DNA of 64,000 nt, taken from NCBI GenBank assembly GCA_030490835.1, contig CM059971.1, positions 3,976,545 through 4,040,544 on the forward strand, in the 5' to 3' direction. The translations under genes and the position numbers were made by a program. Under the pieces are notes generated by a model. The model had not been told where the DNA came from, did no database searches, and worked only from the letters and a program-made list of their open reading frames with translations. Shown in pieces: positions 11,561 to 25,318 of the stretch. This DNA is from Annona cherimola (lineage: Eukaryota > Streptophyta > Magnoliopsida > Magnoliales > Annonaceae). Numbering within the stretch: position 1 is the first letter of the stretch; each line of letters begins with the position of its first letter.

Positions 11561-13864
11561 TCAAAAGCTACTGTAGGTACCTTTAGTAAAGTAAATCCTG
11601 TGAGAAATATTATAGTGGGTGGGAGTAGAAATAAAGTATTTTTAAAATTATATGATTAATATGAAATGAAAAGAGAAAAATTGAAATAAGTAGGTTTGTT
11701 GAAAAGTAATGGACAGAAAAAATGACTGGAATAGAAAAATAAAAGTGATAAAATATAATAATTAGATGATTAATGAAATGCCTAAATCCGCGCACCACAC
11801 ATTTTTCCACCCACATTTTCTATACCTTAAATGTCCCCTATATTTAGGAGTCTAAGAAAAGAATTTAGAGAAGTTAAGAATGAAAGGAGAAATTTCTATC
11901 ATAAGGAGAAAAAAGGTACTAATTACGGTCATTGCATAGGTCATCCCCAGTCATACAATAAGTATTTTTCTTATATACAAACTTTTTTATGATAATATAA
12001 GAGTTGTGATCTATTACATCCGAGGGCAAATACCCTTTTTTTATATGTTTTTAAATTTTTTTATGAAAATGTCACTAATTTTAAAAAATTCAAAAAATAT
12101 CTTCAAATTTTCAAAAATAGTAAAACTTGATACATTTGTTAAATAAATTTAGATTAACAATTGTATAAAAATTTCAAAAAAATAAAAGAAAATAGGTTAA
12201 ATACACCCAAGTACATCGGGGCTAAGTGTACTAAAGTGCATTAAAAAATCTACCATAATATAAATATGTAAGAACAAAAATCGCACCCCAGAAATCCATT
12301 AAATTTTTGCTTAACTTGCATTAGAAGTTATCACTATGAGTAAAAGTTATTTCATTCAAAAAGATTTCATCTAGGGCCTTTATACTACCGTTGCTAAAAG
12401 TTAGATTTTACAACAAGTTTTATGGCATTTTTACAAATATACTAACAACATTTGACCAATATTGCATCTGTGTCTTTAAGTTTGCTAATAGTATAAATAT
12501 TTCTACAAAGTATTATAAAATTACAAGCGTGTATTTTCGTTACTACATCGTTAAATTTTATTGTAAAATGACGATAATATCTCTCAGCTGAGTAATGCAT
12601 TTACGATTTTTGCAAATGTTATAAGCATGTTTGCAAAAAAACTAGAATAATAATATATGTCAAAACATTTATAATAATAAAATAGCAAATATGTCTATAA
12701 TAGTTAAAAATGGTAAGTGTATCACTTAGCTTAAATAGCATTATTATCATTTTATAAAAAATTCTAATGGCATCCTAATGAAAGAGACATGCTAACAATT
12801 TGTTGTAAACTTTGTAGATATATTTACAATATTGGCAAATTTAGAGACATTGATACAATATTAGTCAAACTTTATAGATGTATTTACAAAATTCCTGAGT
12901 TTTATTTTGTATAACTATTTTTTTAGTTGTAAATGTTGTCCCTTAGATGTCCAAAGCTGATGATGTGGGTATGTATAAAGTAGTATAAATGATGGAAGGT
13001 TTAGAGTTTAAATAAGGGTGGAGGCAATAACCTACTTATTCTGCCTCTAAGGTATGCCTTCATTAGGTGTTCCATGATAGGTGATATAATAAAAAAATTC
13101 TTTAATTCACGTATAACATACATTTGATTACATTATATATATTTTGGCTATAACAAACAATTTAACGATAAATATTTGTTTCCTTTAAAAAAACTATAAA
13201 TATTTGTTGCTTTTGAGTGATGACATTTAGTTAAATGTAATCATTTTTTACATCAATTATATTACAATAAAAAATAATATTGAACGCAACTATTAAAATT
13301 TACCAACAAATAATAATAAAACTTTGGCTGCAACTAATGTGGGACTCGAGCTGTATTTAGTACTGAAAAAGTGGTCATAAGTTATAGTGATATTAAATAA
13401 TAATGTTGTATCTTTTGAAATAAAATACATATGTAGTTACACAATATACATAAATGTTAGTGTAACCAAGTCAAGGGATTTTCACAAGATTTTTGGCTAA
13501 ATGTAAATTGAGAGCAATGGTTTCCTTTATTGATATTTGAGAGGTTATTTTCTCCTTTAGAAAAAAAATTGTAAGAATTGGCTTATGGCTTGATTGTAAT
13601 ATGAGCTGAGATCTAATGTAGATATACACTAATAAAAAAAAGTCTAGGAGTTTGCTTGACCATCCTGGTAGATAGAATGAGATAAAACTTCTCATTCCAA
13701 AAGCAACTTTTATTAATTTCAATATTAATTTTCTTGTTTTATTTATAAAACCTCTCATTTTTAATAAATTACAATCTTATTTTTACATTTCTAATACTAC
13801 TTTTTCTTTCAAAATATAATTTTTCATTTATGAATGCACAACCTATCCTCATTTGCCTCATGTC
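11561..13864. other. AT-rich repeats without genes
   Basis: About 11612-11790 resembles the interior of the Tourist-like MITEs (compare 48271-48490). About 12000-12245 resembles a diverged member of the foldback family. About 13585-13640 ends in TAATGTAGATATACACTAAT plus an A-run, like the 3' end of the SINE-like sequence at 44597-44626. ORFs at 12391-12591 and 13471-13758 have no recognisable content. Confidence 0.35.
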
Positions 13865-14879
13865 CACTATGGCAAAAATGTCATATAGTGACAATGAAAA
13901 ATCTGTTGCTAAAGTTTGAAAATGGTTAGTATAGGCATGAAAAATCTATACGCATGATTTTTTAAAGTGTCAGTAATAGTCCCGTAGCTATAGGGCTATA
14001 CGGATGGTTTTGCAAACCATGTGTATAAATATATTTTTAATAACGATTATGTAATGATAGCTTTGTACCATCACAATATACATATAACAACGATTTTAGT
14101 CTGTTAGTCTAACTTCTAAAAACCAATATATGTTTAGTGATATTTTTCATATATATACTTACATTTTGTATTCGTCACTAAATCTTAGTATCTTATAATA
14201 ATACTCATTTAGTGAAAGTTTTTAATGTCACAATAGTTATAATGTTAATTAAGAAATAATGAGAATATCATTATGGTTTTAACAACAATTAGATAGTGAC
14301 ACTTTTTATTTGTCAATATAAATATAACAAAAATTTTTAAATCAATAAACCAAATAATTTATAAATATTTAATATGAAAATTTTTCGAGCTATAATTATA
14401 GTAATTTAGATGTAAAATACTAATTTCTATTTTAGTAAATTATTAATATATAACAAAAAACACACTAAAATTTATTTATACTATTTATCTTTGGCAATGA
14501 TTTTTCTTTGCATTTTAATCACTTATAAAGTCAGTAGAATTTTTAGTAATACAATAATTTCCAATGTTTGTATGATTAATTTCACATCAAAATTAATAAA
14601 AAGGTAACATTATTAATAATCAAAATTTAATATGAATATACCAATTCTTCAATCCTCAAATTGTCAATTTCTCAATTGTAACATTCACAATATTTTAAAA
14701 AATACATGAAAATACATAAAACCAACTTTACATCTAATGATTAAATAAATCTATAATCTTCCAAATTTTTGCAATCTTCAACAACGAACCATCATCTTGC
14801 AAACATTTAAAACTAAATAACATAAATACCTTGTGGTTGAAGTATAAAAATATTTGTTACATAAAATTTTAATTCAATG

Positions 14880-16712
14880 TTACCTTCTTGGTTAGAGCAA
14901 AATTCACCACCCAAATTGGAGCTACTAGATTGCCTATTTGGAGAACTTGAAATATCAGGAACTTAAAACATAAAAGATAAGTATCCCAATAAAATTCTAC
15001 AATAACGCTATTTTCAATATCTTATTGTATGGTTCCAATAAAAAGCAATAATAATCGAAAATCAATATACCTTGTTATTATTATCAAATACTGGATATGC
15101 GTCTAATACTTGCATGATAGGATCGTCCAGACTCTGATTTTTGATATGCGATATAAGTACTCCTTGCAAAGCTGCCACTTGTTTTTTCAATTGATGGGTC
15201 ACTTGGTTATTTGATTGAAATTTTTTTATTTGAAGAGATTTTTCTAAATTTCTACAATGAGTAAGGCCCTTTCTAAAACACCGAACACATTCTTCTTTTT
15301 ATGGACTTTTTACTTTAGAATAAGTATCCCCTTTTCAATTTGAATATTCTTGTATATTTTCCTCTTCTTTTTTAACAATTCCTGCAATTATATACAAGCA
15401 ATCTGCAATTATATACAAGCATAAAATTTAATTACACAGTTTATAATTTAGAAGACGAAATTTCAGAGTGTAAATTACAATAATTATAAAATAACGCATA
15501 AAATAAAATAATGAATAAAGAAAAACTCACAATAACTTTTGAAGATTCATCATTTACAACTCTCTCATCCTTATGCATATGCGTATGTATGTAAATTTGA
15601 GCACGAGATGGTTGCATACCATTGTTTTCTTTCATCTAAGAACAAAACATAACATTTTCATGATAGTAGATCATTCAAATTAACATTATTATAAATCAAT
15701 AAATATTAAAAATACCTTTTCGTGAATCATTCTTGCAAGCATCTTTGTTCCTATGGTGAGAAGGTCATTGTGTTTTGCTCGATTTTTTATTGATCTCACT
15801 AAAAATTTATACGCAATAAAAATTAAAATTATCAATATTTTGAAGTTAATCTTTGTAGAAATTATCATGAAATAAAGAGAATAAATTTATACCTTAGCTT
15901 TTGTTCAGTACCAATGATGTACTAAATCAACCCACTAATTTTTTTCCACTCGTTCAGGTACATTTGCTATATTCATGGATTCTAATTTAATAATATCAAA
16001 ATATTCAGCCTTCAAAGAACTCTTCCAATTTCTCCATGTGTCATTAATATCCTTTATCACCCATGCTTTGATATGATCATTCCATAGTTTGAATTTAAAT
16101 TTTTTCTGTATCCAAGAAATATAAAAGCTTCACGAAAATAAAATGTATGGTACATATATAAGAAACATATGAACATATATAGATCAAAAGTGATAATTAT
16201 TATATAACTTAAAGTAAATAATTTAACATTGATTTTTACCCGCATAATATCTCATTGCATATCTTTATACTTCTTTGGCAACTTCTTCCATGAAACAAAA
16301 TTCATTGGTGCAAATTTTGGATTTCTCACTAAATCACCAAGAAATCAAGTGAGAGTGCATGCTTCATCTTCCACGGGTTAGTAAAATGCATTAAGTTCAA
16401 CCTCAATTTTTTTACCTTTTGGTAAATTCCAAATACTTGACATGCGTGTTGGACTTCTAATTTTCTTGCTTGTTCTAGTATTAGCTAAAAAATTCAAATC
16501 AAATTCATAATCTTACTTTAGCTATAATAATATATTCAAAATAGAAAATTATAAATATTATTAGTGAAAAATTTACACATTGGTTGAGTATTTGATTGGG
16601 ATAAAATCTGTTGTTGATCTTCTAATGATTCGTAAATTTCTGTATTTGAGTTTGCCACTTGTTGTTGATATTCTGGTTCTTCAATAATATTCATATGCTT
16701 ACGCTTTACCAT
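14880..16712 (-). pseudogene. En/Spm (Ptta) transposase-like pseudogene, Transposase_24 type
   Basis: Exon-like pieces run down the minus strand. An ATG-led acidic start lies at 16712 (MVKRKHMNIIEE). Next comes KGKKIEVELNAFY, then FLGDLVRN..FAPMNFVSWKKLPKKYKDM at about 16250-16480, then WNDHIKAWVIKDINDTWRNW near 16000-16090. It ends with GTKMLARMIHEK and PSRAQIYIHTHMHKDERVV followed by DESSKVI near 15540-15770. This order matches the plant Ptta/En/Spm transposase family, where the Trp-rich 'WV.KDI...WR..K' and 'PSRAE.F..THT.KDG' blocks are conserved. Several in-frame stops interrupt it (for example after NAFY and before DIMR). It marks the surrounding 7.4-kb element as CACTA. Confidence 0.65.
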
Positions 16713-19612
16713 TGTAAACCTAAAATTAAAAAATATGCATATTTATCCTAATAGCAATATAACTCTTAAAAAGTAATAAAACAACATAAAAGTTTCTTGA
16801 GTAAACAAATTTTCAAATAGATTTTTATTTTAAAAATTATCCTGCAAGTTGTTGACTAGAATGCACAATAAATTTAATCGTATAAGTAAATTTTCTTTTA
16901 TTTTTATACATAAATATAAAATTTTTTATTTTTGATTGGTGTAGTATATGTAATCTAACTTTAGGATACTTTTCTTAAAAAAAATTCATTATATACATGT
17001 TGACAAAAAAGATATATTACATTTAGTTGAGATTATTACTATTATTATTATTTAGTTAAATCATTCCTACATTTATAAAAAAATTCTCTTATGTTAATAT
17101 CATTTCAATAACAAGAAAGAGACTTGCGACATTGCATTCAAATATGTGATATTGGCATTATCATAATCTTAAACTATTCTAATATTTTTTTAAATAGAAT
17201 TTTTCTATTTGACTGTAATCTCAATCTGACTCAATCATTCAAATTTGGTCGTCATCTCAATCTAACTCGATTATTCAAATTTGGCCGTAATAGTTAGAAC
17301 AATTCAAATTTGGTCATAATCTCAATCAGGCTCAATTTGGCCATAACCTTAAACTATTCAAACAATTTATAAATTTTTATATTTCTTTTTTTATATTTAT
17401 GGGCTACTTTGCCACAAATTATATCCCACGTAAGAAAATAGTTTGCCTTATGACTTAGAATATTGCCAAAAATAATAATAATTTCATCTAAAATATTTCT
17501 CTACCTTTAAAGTGTTTTATTTTTTGGATCCACTTTGTATGCATACCATTAATATTCTACATTGTATTTCATACAATCTTATCAAAGATAATTTTAAATT
17601 TTTATATAGGATTAAAATAATTTTAAAATGCTATAAAAAAATTTAAAAGAAAAATAAATTATACATATCTTATGTTTATCCTCAACTACTTTTTGTAGCT
17701 CACTTTTAATGAGAAAATATTATTTTTTAATACAACTAATTATAAAGCCAAAAGTTGCTTGACATACGGCTTCTAAAAATTACTATGATAGTTATATTAA
17801 AATAGTTCTTATTTCATAAATTTTGTCGTAAAATATCATGCACATCTAAATGTTTAAAAATATGAGAAGTACATTACCTGAAAAACCAAGAATTAAAAAT
17901 TTTAATTTGAAGCTCCAATCCTCCTAATTCTCCTCTATTCAGATTTGGAATCGAATTTGAAAAGATACTTCAAATCTATCAAAATGTGTCTTTATAAGAG
18001 AGCAAATTTACTCTCAAAATACTTGAGCAACCGACTTCATCTGTAAAATTGTGCGACATTCAATATTCTCTCACCACTCTAAGGCAAAAAAAGCGTGCGC
18101 AAAAGCTCCTGGGCAAACAACGCGCTACCCAAATATTGAACAAAACTTGTTAAGGTTTTTCCTGGTCTTATTATGTTGTACACTTTTTCTTGATAAAAAA
18201 TATATATTGAACAAAACTTATCTAAATGTTATCACAAAGTTTTTAATAATTAATTAATATTTCCTTTAATAGTTAAATAAATTATTTTTAGATGAAATAG
18301 TTGATTGAACTATGATTTAATTATCAATATAGGTCTTAAATAATTAATTTGATCAATTTAATCGTATATAATTAGTTTCATTAGACTGATATACAATTAC
18401 TTTCATTAGACTTATATTATTTTTAAATTAAAATACCTATGTAGTACTAATATTAGAAAAAAATGTCAATTTTATTAGATGGTTTTACCCACTTTCATAA
18501 ATAAGCAAAAATTCAATTATTCAAATATTACATTTAAAGCTATTTGGCAAAAAAACTGAATTTCATTTAAATGAAATATTTATGTGGGTGTCATTTGATA
18601 AAAGTAATACAAGTTTAAAATGTATATTATAAAATTTTATTAATTATTTTAGCATTAATCAGTTTGCTAAACTAATTATTTTATATAAAACAGTTGAGTG
18701 AGATAAAGTAATTAGTTCACCTATTACTTGGAGAGTTATTTTGATTGAAAAATCAAATTTCATGACAAAGAAATATTTAGGTAAAAAAGTAAAATTTTTA
18801 TATTAATATAATAAAATACTTAAATTTATATATCGGTCCCGCTTTTATGAAATTTATTTTCTATGTAATCCTCTTTCGTATTTAAAATCATGATGATTAA
18901 TAAAAGTTTCACTTCGTCTGATATCTATAAATGTGTAATTTCAACATAATAAAATGAATTTGTAATAAAATATCAGTAGTGGGCTATGCACATACTTGAT
19001 TTGGATAAAAGTTGATTTTTACCTAAACAAATGATGTTAAATACAGTGCGTCGATTTAATTTTTCATCTATGATTAAATTTTTAAATTTTAAAGGGAATA
19101 CATGGCTTCATTTTTATGTCACTTGCTCATATAGAAGCGGAGTCATTTATATATTTATTTTAAACTACTAATTCAATATCTGTATCATCTAAAATATTTT
19201 ATAAATAAACTTCTAAATCTATACATCTATAAATATATGTAGCAAATTTCATATTTTTATAATTATTTAAAAGTAAGTTTGTTTCATCTAAAGCCTTTGA
19301 TTAAAATATTTTTGAACCCAACAATGCAATAAATTATTTCAGAACAAATGGATGCATTGATTTTTAATTTAGTCATCAAGATGGGCCAAAACGAGGATTA
19401 GTATTTATTTTAATTGATATTAATTCTATTAATATTTTATGGTATCCTAATTTTTCATTTTAAGTCTATTTTAGTATATTGAGCATTACATGTGGATTTC
19501 ATTTGAAATTAAATAATTTACTATGACAAAAAGTAGTATGTATATATTTAACTATTTAAACCTCATCTCAAAATACTAATTATAATTGATTATATGCATG
19601 TCCAATGTAGCA

Positions 19613-19985
19613 CCTCAATTTTTAATTGTAGGCCTAAGCATACAGCATGTACAAGTAAAAATTTTGAACCATAACATTAGTGAAATTATAAATAAATTAA
19701 TGACCTAAAATTATAAAGTAAGAAAAGAAGTAATTATTAAATAGGTAATGATGATAAAATGCTATTTATGAAATGGAACAATGACAAAGTATATATATTA
19801 ATTAATTACAATTAAATAACCTTTCTTCAATTATTTAAATTGTTAAATGATTATCATTTAATGACCCTAAATATATGAAATGAGTTTAAATCATAAAATT
19901 GTAAATTTTATGATTTATGACATGCAATATATATGGATATATATAAAAAATAAAAAAGAAAAAACCTAAGGAGATAGCCACTCGT
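19613..19985 (+). mobile_element. Truncated LTR fragment
   Basis: It begins TGTAGCACCTCAATTTTT, a common start of plant Ty3/gypsy LTRs. It aligns over about 300 bp, in inverted orientation, with 1680-2010. It stops abruptly near 19985, where the other copy goes on into the GC-richer transcribed part. No partner LTR or coding region is present. Confidence 0.5.
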
Positions 19986-21344
19986 GAGTACAATCTTTTA
20001 AAATTACTTTAATTTTTTAAAGATTCAATTTATTTATTTGAAAGTTGAAGTTTTCTTTTATTTGCAGGCTATTGACTTGATGGCAAAGATAGTAGCATTT
20101 TTGCATAATGACGAACTTCAAAAAGCGAAATGAAGTGAAAAGAAAATGTGAAAATGATTATAGTATTATTTTCAAAAAAATTAATTAGTTGCAAATTACC
20201 ATATCAAGCAAATATCTTCAGTTGTAACTTTTAACTTGTAATTTTCAATTGTATGAGAGCAATTTCAATTTGTAAAAAGAGTTTGAGATTTACCTTCAGT
20301 TAAATTGTTTTAATAGAATCTCATTGATTTTGTTGACGTAGAAATTTTAATTTCTTCATGAACAATGTTATTTGCCAATTTAAATTGCCAAAATATAAAT
20401 ATGAATTGAACCAATTACAATTATTATTATTATAAAATTTTATATGCTTTAATATTATTTTGTTGAATGTCATTCCACTATTGCTATTATATATCTTAAT
20501 ATTTTTTCAATGTTTTCCTAAGTGACTTTTAGTTTTTAGGATTATTTTCTATATTTTAGTTGAGGTATACTTTAATAAATTGGAGCAAAAAAACCAATGT
20601 TATTAGGATATATGAGATTTTAATCCCAATTTTTGAAATTTCTTGTTTATCCAAATATGAATAATATCTATAATAAAAATATGAATAATATCTAAATATC
20701 TAAAATAAATTATTTATCTATAAGATAATACTTTATAGTGTCAAATTCATATATAATAATATCTTCTTCCATTATTATATATTTAATAATTTACAGGTTA
20801 TAGAATAAAATAAGAAAAATAATATAATTATTTAAAATAAATTCAATAATAATATATTATAACTTTTTGGAATTGATATTTAAAATAAATTAAATAATAA
20901 TTATTATATTTATAACTGAAATACCAATAAAATATTTAGTTTTTATGATAGTTTTATTAATTATCATTATTAGATTTTTAGTAACAATTTCTTGTTTTTG
21001 TCTTTGTAAATTATTAAAATAGTGATAGTTGTTAAAAAATTTTACTAAAATATCTAACTATTTGGATGGTCATACAAACTCGTAGGTATATAGTAAGTAA
21101 TATTGACAGTTTTTAAAACTGTCAGAATAAATTATACTTTTATGGACTAATTTGAAAAATCATTAGTAAAATTGTTTTACAGTGATGATTTTTTAATTGT
21201 CACAAATAAAACCGTCATTACATGACATTTTTGTCGTACATTGAAATCTCACTCAACAAAATGATTCCAAACATGTGTTAAAAGTTTATTTTTCTTTTCA
21301 TGCATATTAGGCAGTTGGAATTTGTAATTAGAAATGAAATACGA

Positions 21345-22150
21345 GTTGGAAAAGTAAGATATTATTTCAGTAAGTTATATGAAATGGTATATAGTATTGA
21401 AAAAATTCTTACATAAGGCTACCTCTTGTAACCATATTTAAACTTTGTTGCATTTGATACCAGATGTGGCTAACTACTATGTCATTGGGATGGATGTTTT
21501 ATAACTATTTGTAGCCAAATTCTAACACCTATTTGTAACCAATTTGGAAAAGTAAGATATTGTTATCGGAAGGGGTGTTTTGCAAATATACTCACTAACA
21601 TTTACCATAATTGCTAATGTATTCATATAGTTTTTAAAATTATAAATAACCTCCATATAGTTTTACCATACTTGCGAATATACCCACATTGTTATGACGC
21701 TATTATTGAACTACTACAGCATGTGTATATTTACAACGATATGTAAACAATATGAGCATATTTGTAATTTTAAAAATTAAGGATATTTAGTTTTTACAAA
21801 TATACTCATGCTGTAACAGTGTAGTAATGACATTATAATGCATTAACAGTGTGAGTATATCTACAATTATAATCTAACTAAGTGGGAGGTTATTTATGAT
21901 TTCTGAAATTATGCAGGTATATTTGTAATTTTGGTCAAATTAAGTGGGTCTAATTGCAAATTACTCTTATAGTAAGTGTATATGAAATTATATATACTAT
22001 TGAAAAATTTCTTACGTAAGGTCACCCTTTTGTAAACAAATTTAAACTTTGTTGCATTTGATGTTGGAAGTGGCTAAGTACTTTGTTATTGTGCATGATG
22101 TATATAACTATTTGTGGCCAAATTCTAATAACTATATCCAAAATTCATGT
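21345..22150. repeat. Local ~200-bp direct duplication, one copy split by a MITE
   Basis: Copy A (about 21345-21540) and copy B (from about 21541, resuming 21972-22150) share blocks such as TTTAAACTTTGTTGCATTTGAT and ATAACTATTTGTGGCCAAATTCTAA. Copy B is interrupted after GGAAAAGTAAGATATTGTTA by the MITE at 21557-21971. Confidence 0.6.
21557..21971. mobile_element. Long-TIR MITE (MULE-like)
   Basis: The left arm, GTTTTGCAAATATACTCAC.., pairs with the inverse of the right arm, ..TAATTGCAAATTACTCTTA, over roughly 100 bp. Internal phrases such as 'TTGACCAAAATTACAAATATA' are shared with 22564-23057. It is inserted into the second copy of the local duplication. Confidence 0.5.
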
Positions 22151-22418
22151 GTAGCCTCATTTAGTTATATGTGGCAAAAAAACTACCTTTTTGAGGAGTA
22201 TAATATGAGAAATAATGAGGAAGTTAAGAACAATAAAGTGGGATAAATGAGTACAATATAATAAATATTTTCTTTATAAAAAAATAGTAAGTGTGATAAA
22301 AAAGAGAAGCTTCGATGGAAATTGGGATAAATTTTACTAAATTAAAATCCTAAGACAATAAGGCTGAACTCGCAGAGTGTAATTCTTGCTTGAGAAAAGC
22401 TAATAAGTGAATCTTTAG

Positions 22419-23272
22419 GGTCTATTTGCCTGAGCCGAAAAATTCATGCGTTAAACATAAGTTATGTTTCTTAGCTTATCTATTCTGCGCTTTTTGGTGA
22501 GTTTTAAGCGCAAGTTATGTTTCTTAGCTTATCCCTTTTGCACTTTTTTGGTGAGTTTTTAAGAGTAATTTACTCATATAATTTGACCAAAATTACAAAT
22601 ATATTCACGCAGTTTTACAAATTGCTTATTACTCCTGTACAATTTTACCAAATTTGCATAAAACTCTCATGCGACCTATTTTCTATCAAGAATTGGTAAA
22701 ATGTGTGTCAAAAAATTAAATAATAATAGAAATAACGTTGTTTAGATCTATATTAAAATTTCATCACTATGAAATACTCAATTGTGTAGATAGCATATTC
22801 GGAGAAGAGATTATGTAAAAAGAGAGATTTTCTAAGAAGGAGCACAAGTGAGTTACTATAGTTTTGAACAGGGTTATTTTCGTCATTATCCAATTTAATA
22901 ACACACATTTTAACAGTTGTTGACAAAAAAGAGGTCCTATGGGTTATATGCTATTTTAGTAAAATTATATAAGGGTAATATGCAATTCGTGAAACTATGT
23001 AATTATATCCGGAATTTTTTGTCAAACTATGTAGATGTATATGAAAATTACTCAGTTTTTTTAATAAGTATTTATATACATAACAACAACTTATATTACA
23101 TTCAAACACATTCATAACCTTTACATGGTGTAGAGAATTTTTTTTTAATAACTTGTTTGGTTTTTATATGCAAAATATTCGAGCCTAATAGTTAATCTCT
23201 GCCAAACAGCTAAAAAAGTGCAAAATGAGAGCACTTATTATGGACATTAATGGCGGCCAAATAGGCCAAATA
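22419..23272. mobile_element. hAT-like non-autonomous element with nested MITE
   Basis: The left end, AGGGTCTATTTGCCTGAGCC, pairs loosely with the reverse of the right end (GGCGGCCAAATAGGCC). A short direct repeat of TTATGTTTCTTAGCTTATC occurs at about 22462 and 22516. A different long-TIR MITE lies inside (22564-23057). ORFs at 22517-22699 and 22917-23117 lie in this repeat material. Confidence 0.4.
22564..23057. mobile_element. Nested long-TIR MITE
   Basis: About 105 bp at each end are imperfect inverted repeats, both starting AGTAATTT. Shared phrases are 'TTTGACCAAAATTAC', 'AATTGC.TATTAC' and 'AATTTTAC.AAA'. It resembles 21557-21971. Confidence 0.5.
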
Positions 23273-23288
23273 ATGTCAAACCCAAGGG

Positions 23289-23430
23289 TCTATTTAGCCT
23301 GATGGTACAATTAACCCAAAGTCGTGCATGGGCCGGAAAGCTCTAAATAGGAGCTTCTTGTTAAGGAGATTTTTATAGCTTTTCCTTAAAAATTTTGAGT
23401 GAAAATTATAAGTCCGGCCAAATAGCCTAT
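23289..23430. mobile_element. Short hAT-type MITE
   Basis: It begins GGGTCTATTTAGCC and ends GGCCAAATAGCC, giving short inverted termini. It lies just upstream of the P450 pseudogene. The minus ORF at 23294-23650 overlaps it and shows no domain. Confidence 0.35.
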
Positions 23431-23661
23431 GAAAAGCTGACCAAATCCATGGTGCTTTGTGTAAGCAAGTAAACACCAGGTGAAACATGCAAGGCAAAAC
23501 TAGCCTCTTGGCTAAAATTGTTCCAATCCTATAAGTAGAGATAAGTTTTGGGTAACGACATTTGTCACTAGAAATAGAAACACACCAACTAATTATAAAA
23601 GAAGCAAGACTTGCCCTGTAAATGCCTCTCTTATCTGTACTAGTAATCAATGCCCAATGTC

Positions 23662-23668
23662 TATAAAA
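23662..23668 (+). promoter_or_regulatory. Candidate TATA box of the P450
   Basis: TATAAAA lies about 105 bp upstream of the first ATG of the P450-like reading, a plausible distance for a plant promoter with a 5' UTR of about 75 bp. It is the clearest TATA match between the MITE and exon 1. Confidence 0.35.
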
Positions 23669-24397
23669 TCTTTAGATTTTTCCTTTTGGGTTACTTGTAC
23701 TTAATTTCCTTTCTCTCTCATTAATTTTTCTCCATCTTAATTTGTGCACCTAAGCTCAGCTAGCCAATATGAGTTTAGTGTTTGTTCTTCCTGTCCTAAA
23801 CTTGTTTTTTCTTTGGTTTTAACACTTCTTATGCTATTCTTCTTTTGCCCTTTTCTTCTAAGACACATTTTCAAGGTACAGTACTCAATACCAATATCGA
23901 AGAAGTTGCCACCAGGAAAGTTAGGGAGGTGCCCTTTCCTAGGCAACACCCTCTCGTTCCTAACTCTCCACGCATCTACCACTCTTGGTGACTTTCTTCA
24001 GTACAACATCCAAAGGTAGGCAACCAAACCACTCTTATTCTTGAATTTACGAATAAATATTTTCATTCCTTCTTTTATGAAGAGTATTTTCATTCCTTAA
24101 TTAAAAAAATATATGGTTTCACTTGAGATTAGAAAATTATCATTTTACATGTGTGAGAGGGAATTTAAAATACATGCAAGAATTAACAAAGTTAAATTTT
24201 AGTGTATGTATGTATATATATATATATAAATGAACTAAATACATATTAGTCTACATAAAAATAAAAAAATGGAATTTGAAAATATAAAATACAGTAGGTC
24301 AACTAATAGAATAAAAAAATATAAAAATACATTCCGTTGTTAAGTAACAACCATACGTATAGGACCATCCCTTTCTTACCTCCTTATCACTTCATTT

Positions 24398-24608
24398 GAT
24401 GAATTCTATATATATAATTTTTTAATTCATTAAGGATTTGTTCAGAAGAATTAAAAATTTAGATTGAGATGAAAAATGGGATGAGAATGTAACGGTGGAA
24501 AAGATGAATTATATATATAATTTTCTAATTCATTAAGGATTTTTTAAGAAGAATTAAAATTTTAGATTGAGATGAAAAAAGGGATGAGAACGTAACAGTG
24601 GAAAAATG
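24398..24608. repeat. Tandem duplication, 105-bp unit, in P450 intron 1
   Basis: Two near-identical units begin GATGAATT at 24398 and 24503 and share AATTCATTAAGGATTT and TTTAGATTGAGATGAAAAA. A weaker partial third match (TTAATTTTCTAATTCATTAA) lies near 24700. Confidence 0.75.
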
Positions 24609-25318
24609 TATATAATAAATACAAAAAATTTTATTAGACATTGAAAAAAACTGTCTTGGAAATTAAAATTTTTTCTTAAGAATGAAGATATGCACACCAT
24701 TTAATTTTCTAATTCATTAAAGATATATCACTTCTCTACAGATCTAATTGTTTTTGTTGAATACATGCATACAATTGAAGACATGGGAAGATTTTTCAAT
24801 CCCATCTTTTCGGGCACCCAATCAACGAGGATCGGTTGTTTGAGAGCAGCTATCCTGCTAACATCCCAAGCATACTTGGGGATTTCACCATGCTTGTGAC
24901 TACTGGTGATCACCGCAAGCAACTTCGAGCTGCTGCACTCACCGTCTTTGCCACCATCAAAGCTCACAACAACTGTTTCGTCTCTGATATTGAAAACAGT
25001 GCAATTAGGATCATAAGCACCTGGACAGGCAACAAGACTCTCATTTTCTGCAACGAAACCTGCAAGGCATGTTGATACATCTCCTCACTTGACCAACTTT
25101 TATTGGAATAGGGGTTAATTGAAATATGAGTAGAAATTACATTTGTACTTACATACATAGATCATAATATAACCACACAGTATCAACCATTTTCGCTACA
25201 AAATTTTATGTATCTATAGTTAGCTTTTTGCTGCCAAATATCAAATGCAGTGTAGTACTATATTAGTTTCAACCAAAGATATATTATTATATACAGCCAA
25301 ATTTTCGTAATACATTAA

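Larger units (their letters stand above)
13865..21243. mobile_element. Degenerate CACTA (En/Spm) transposon
   Basis: The left end starts CACTATGG and continues with CAAAAATGTCATATAGTGAC. The right end, read in reverse complement, starts CAATGTACGA and continues with CAAAAATGTCATGTAATGAC. These are diverged terminal inverted repeats with the CACTA signature intact only on the left. The flanking triplets (GTC, AAA) no longer match, so the 3-bp target duplication is lost. Transposase_24-like remnants lie inside on the minus strand (14880-16712), which supports the class. No TNP2/TNPD-type transposase block is recognisable. A foreign LTR fragment sits inside at 19613-19985. Confidence 0.6.
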
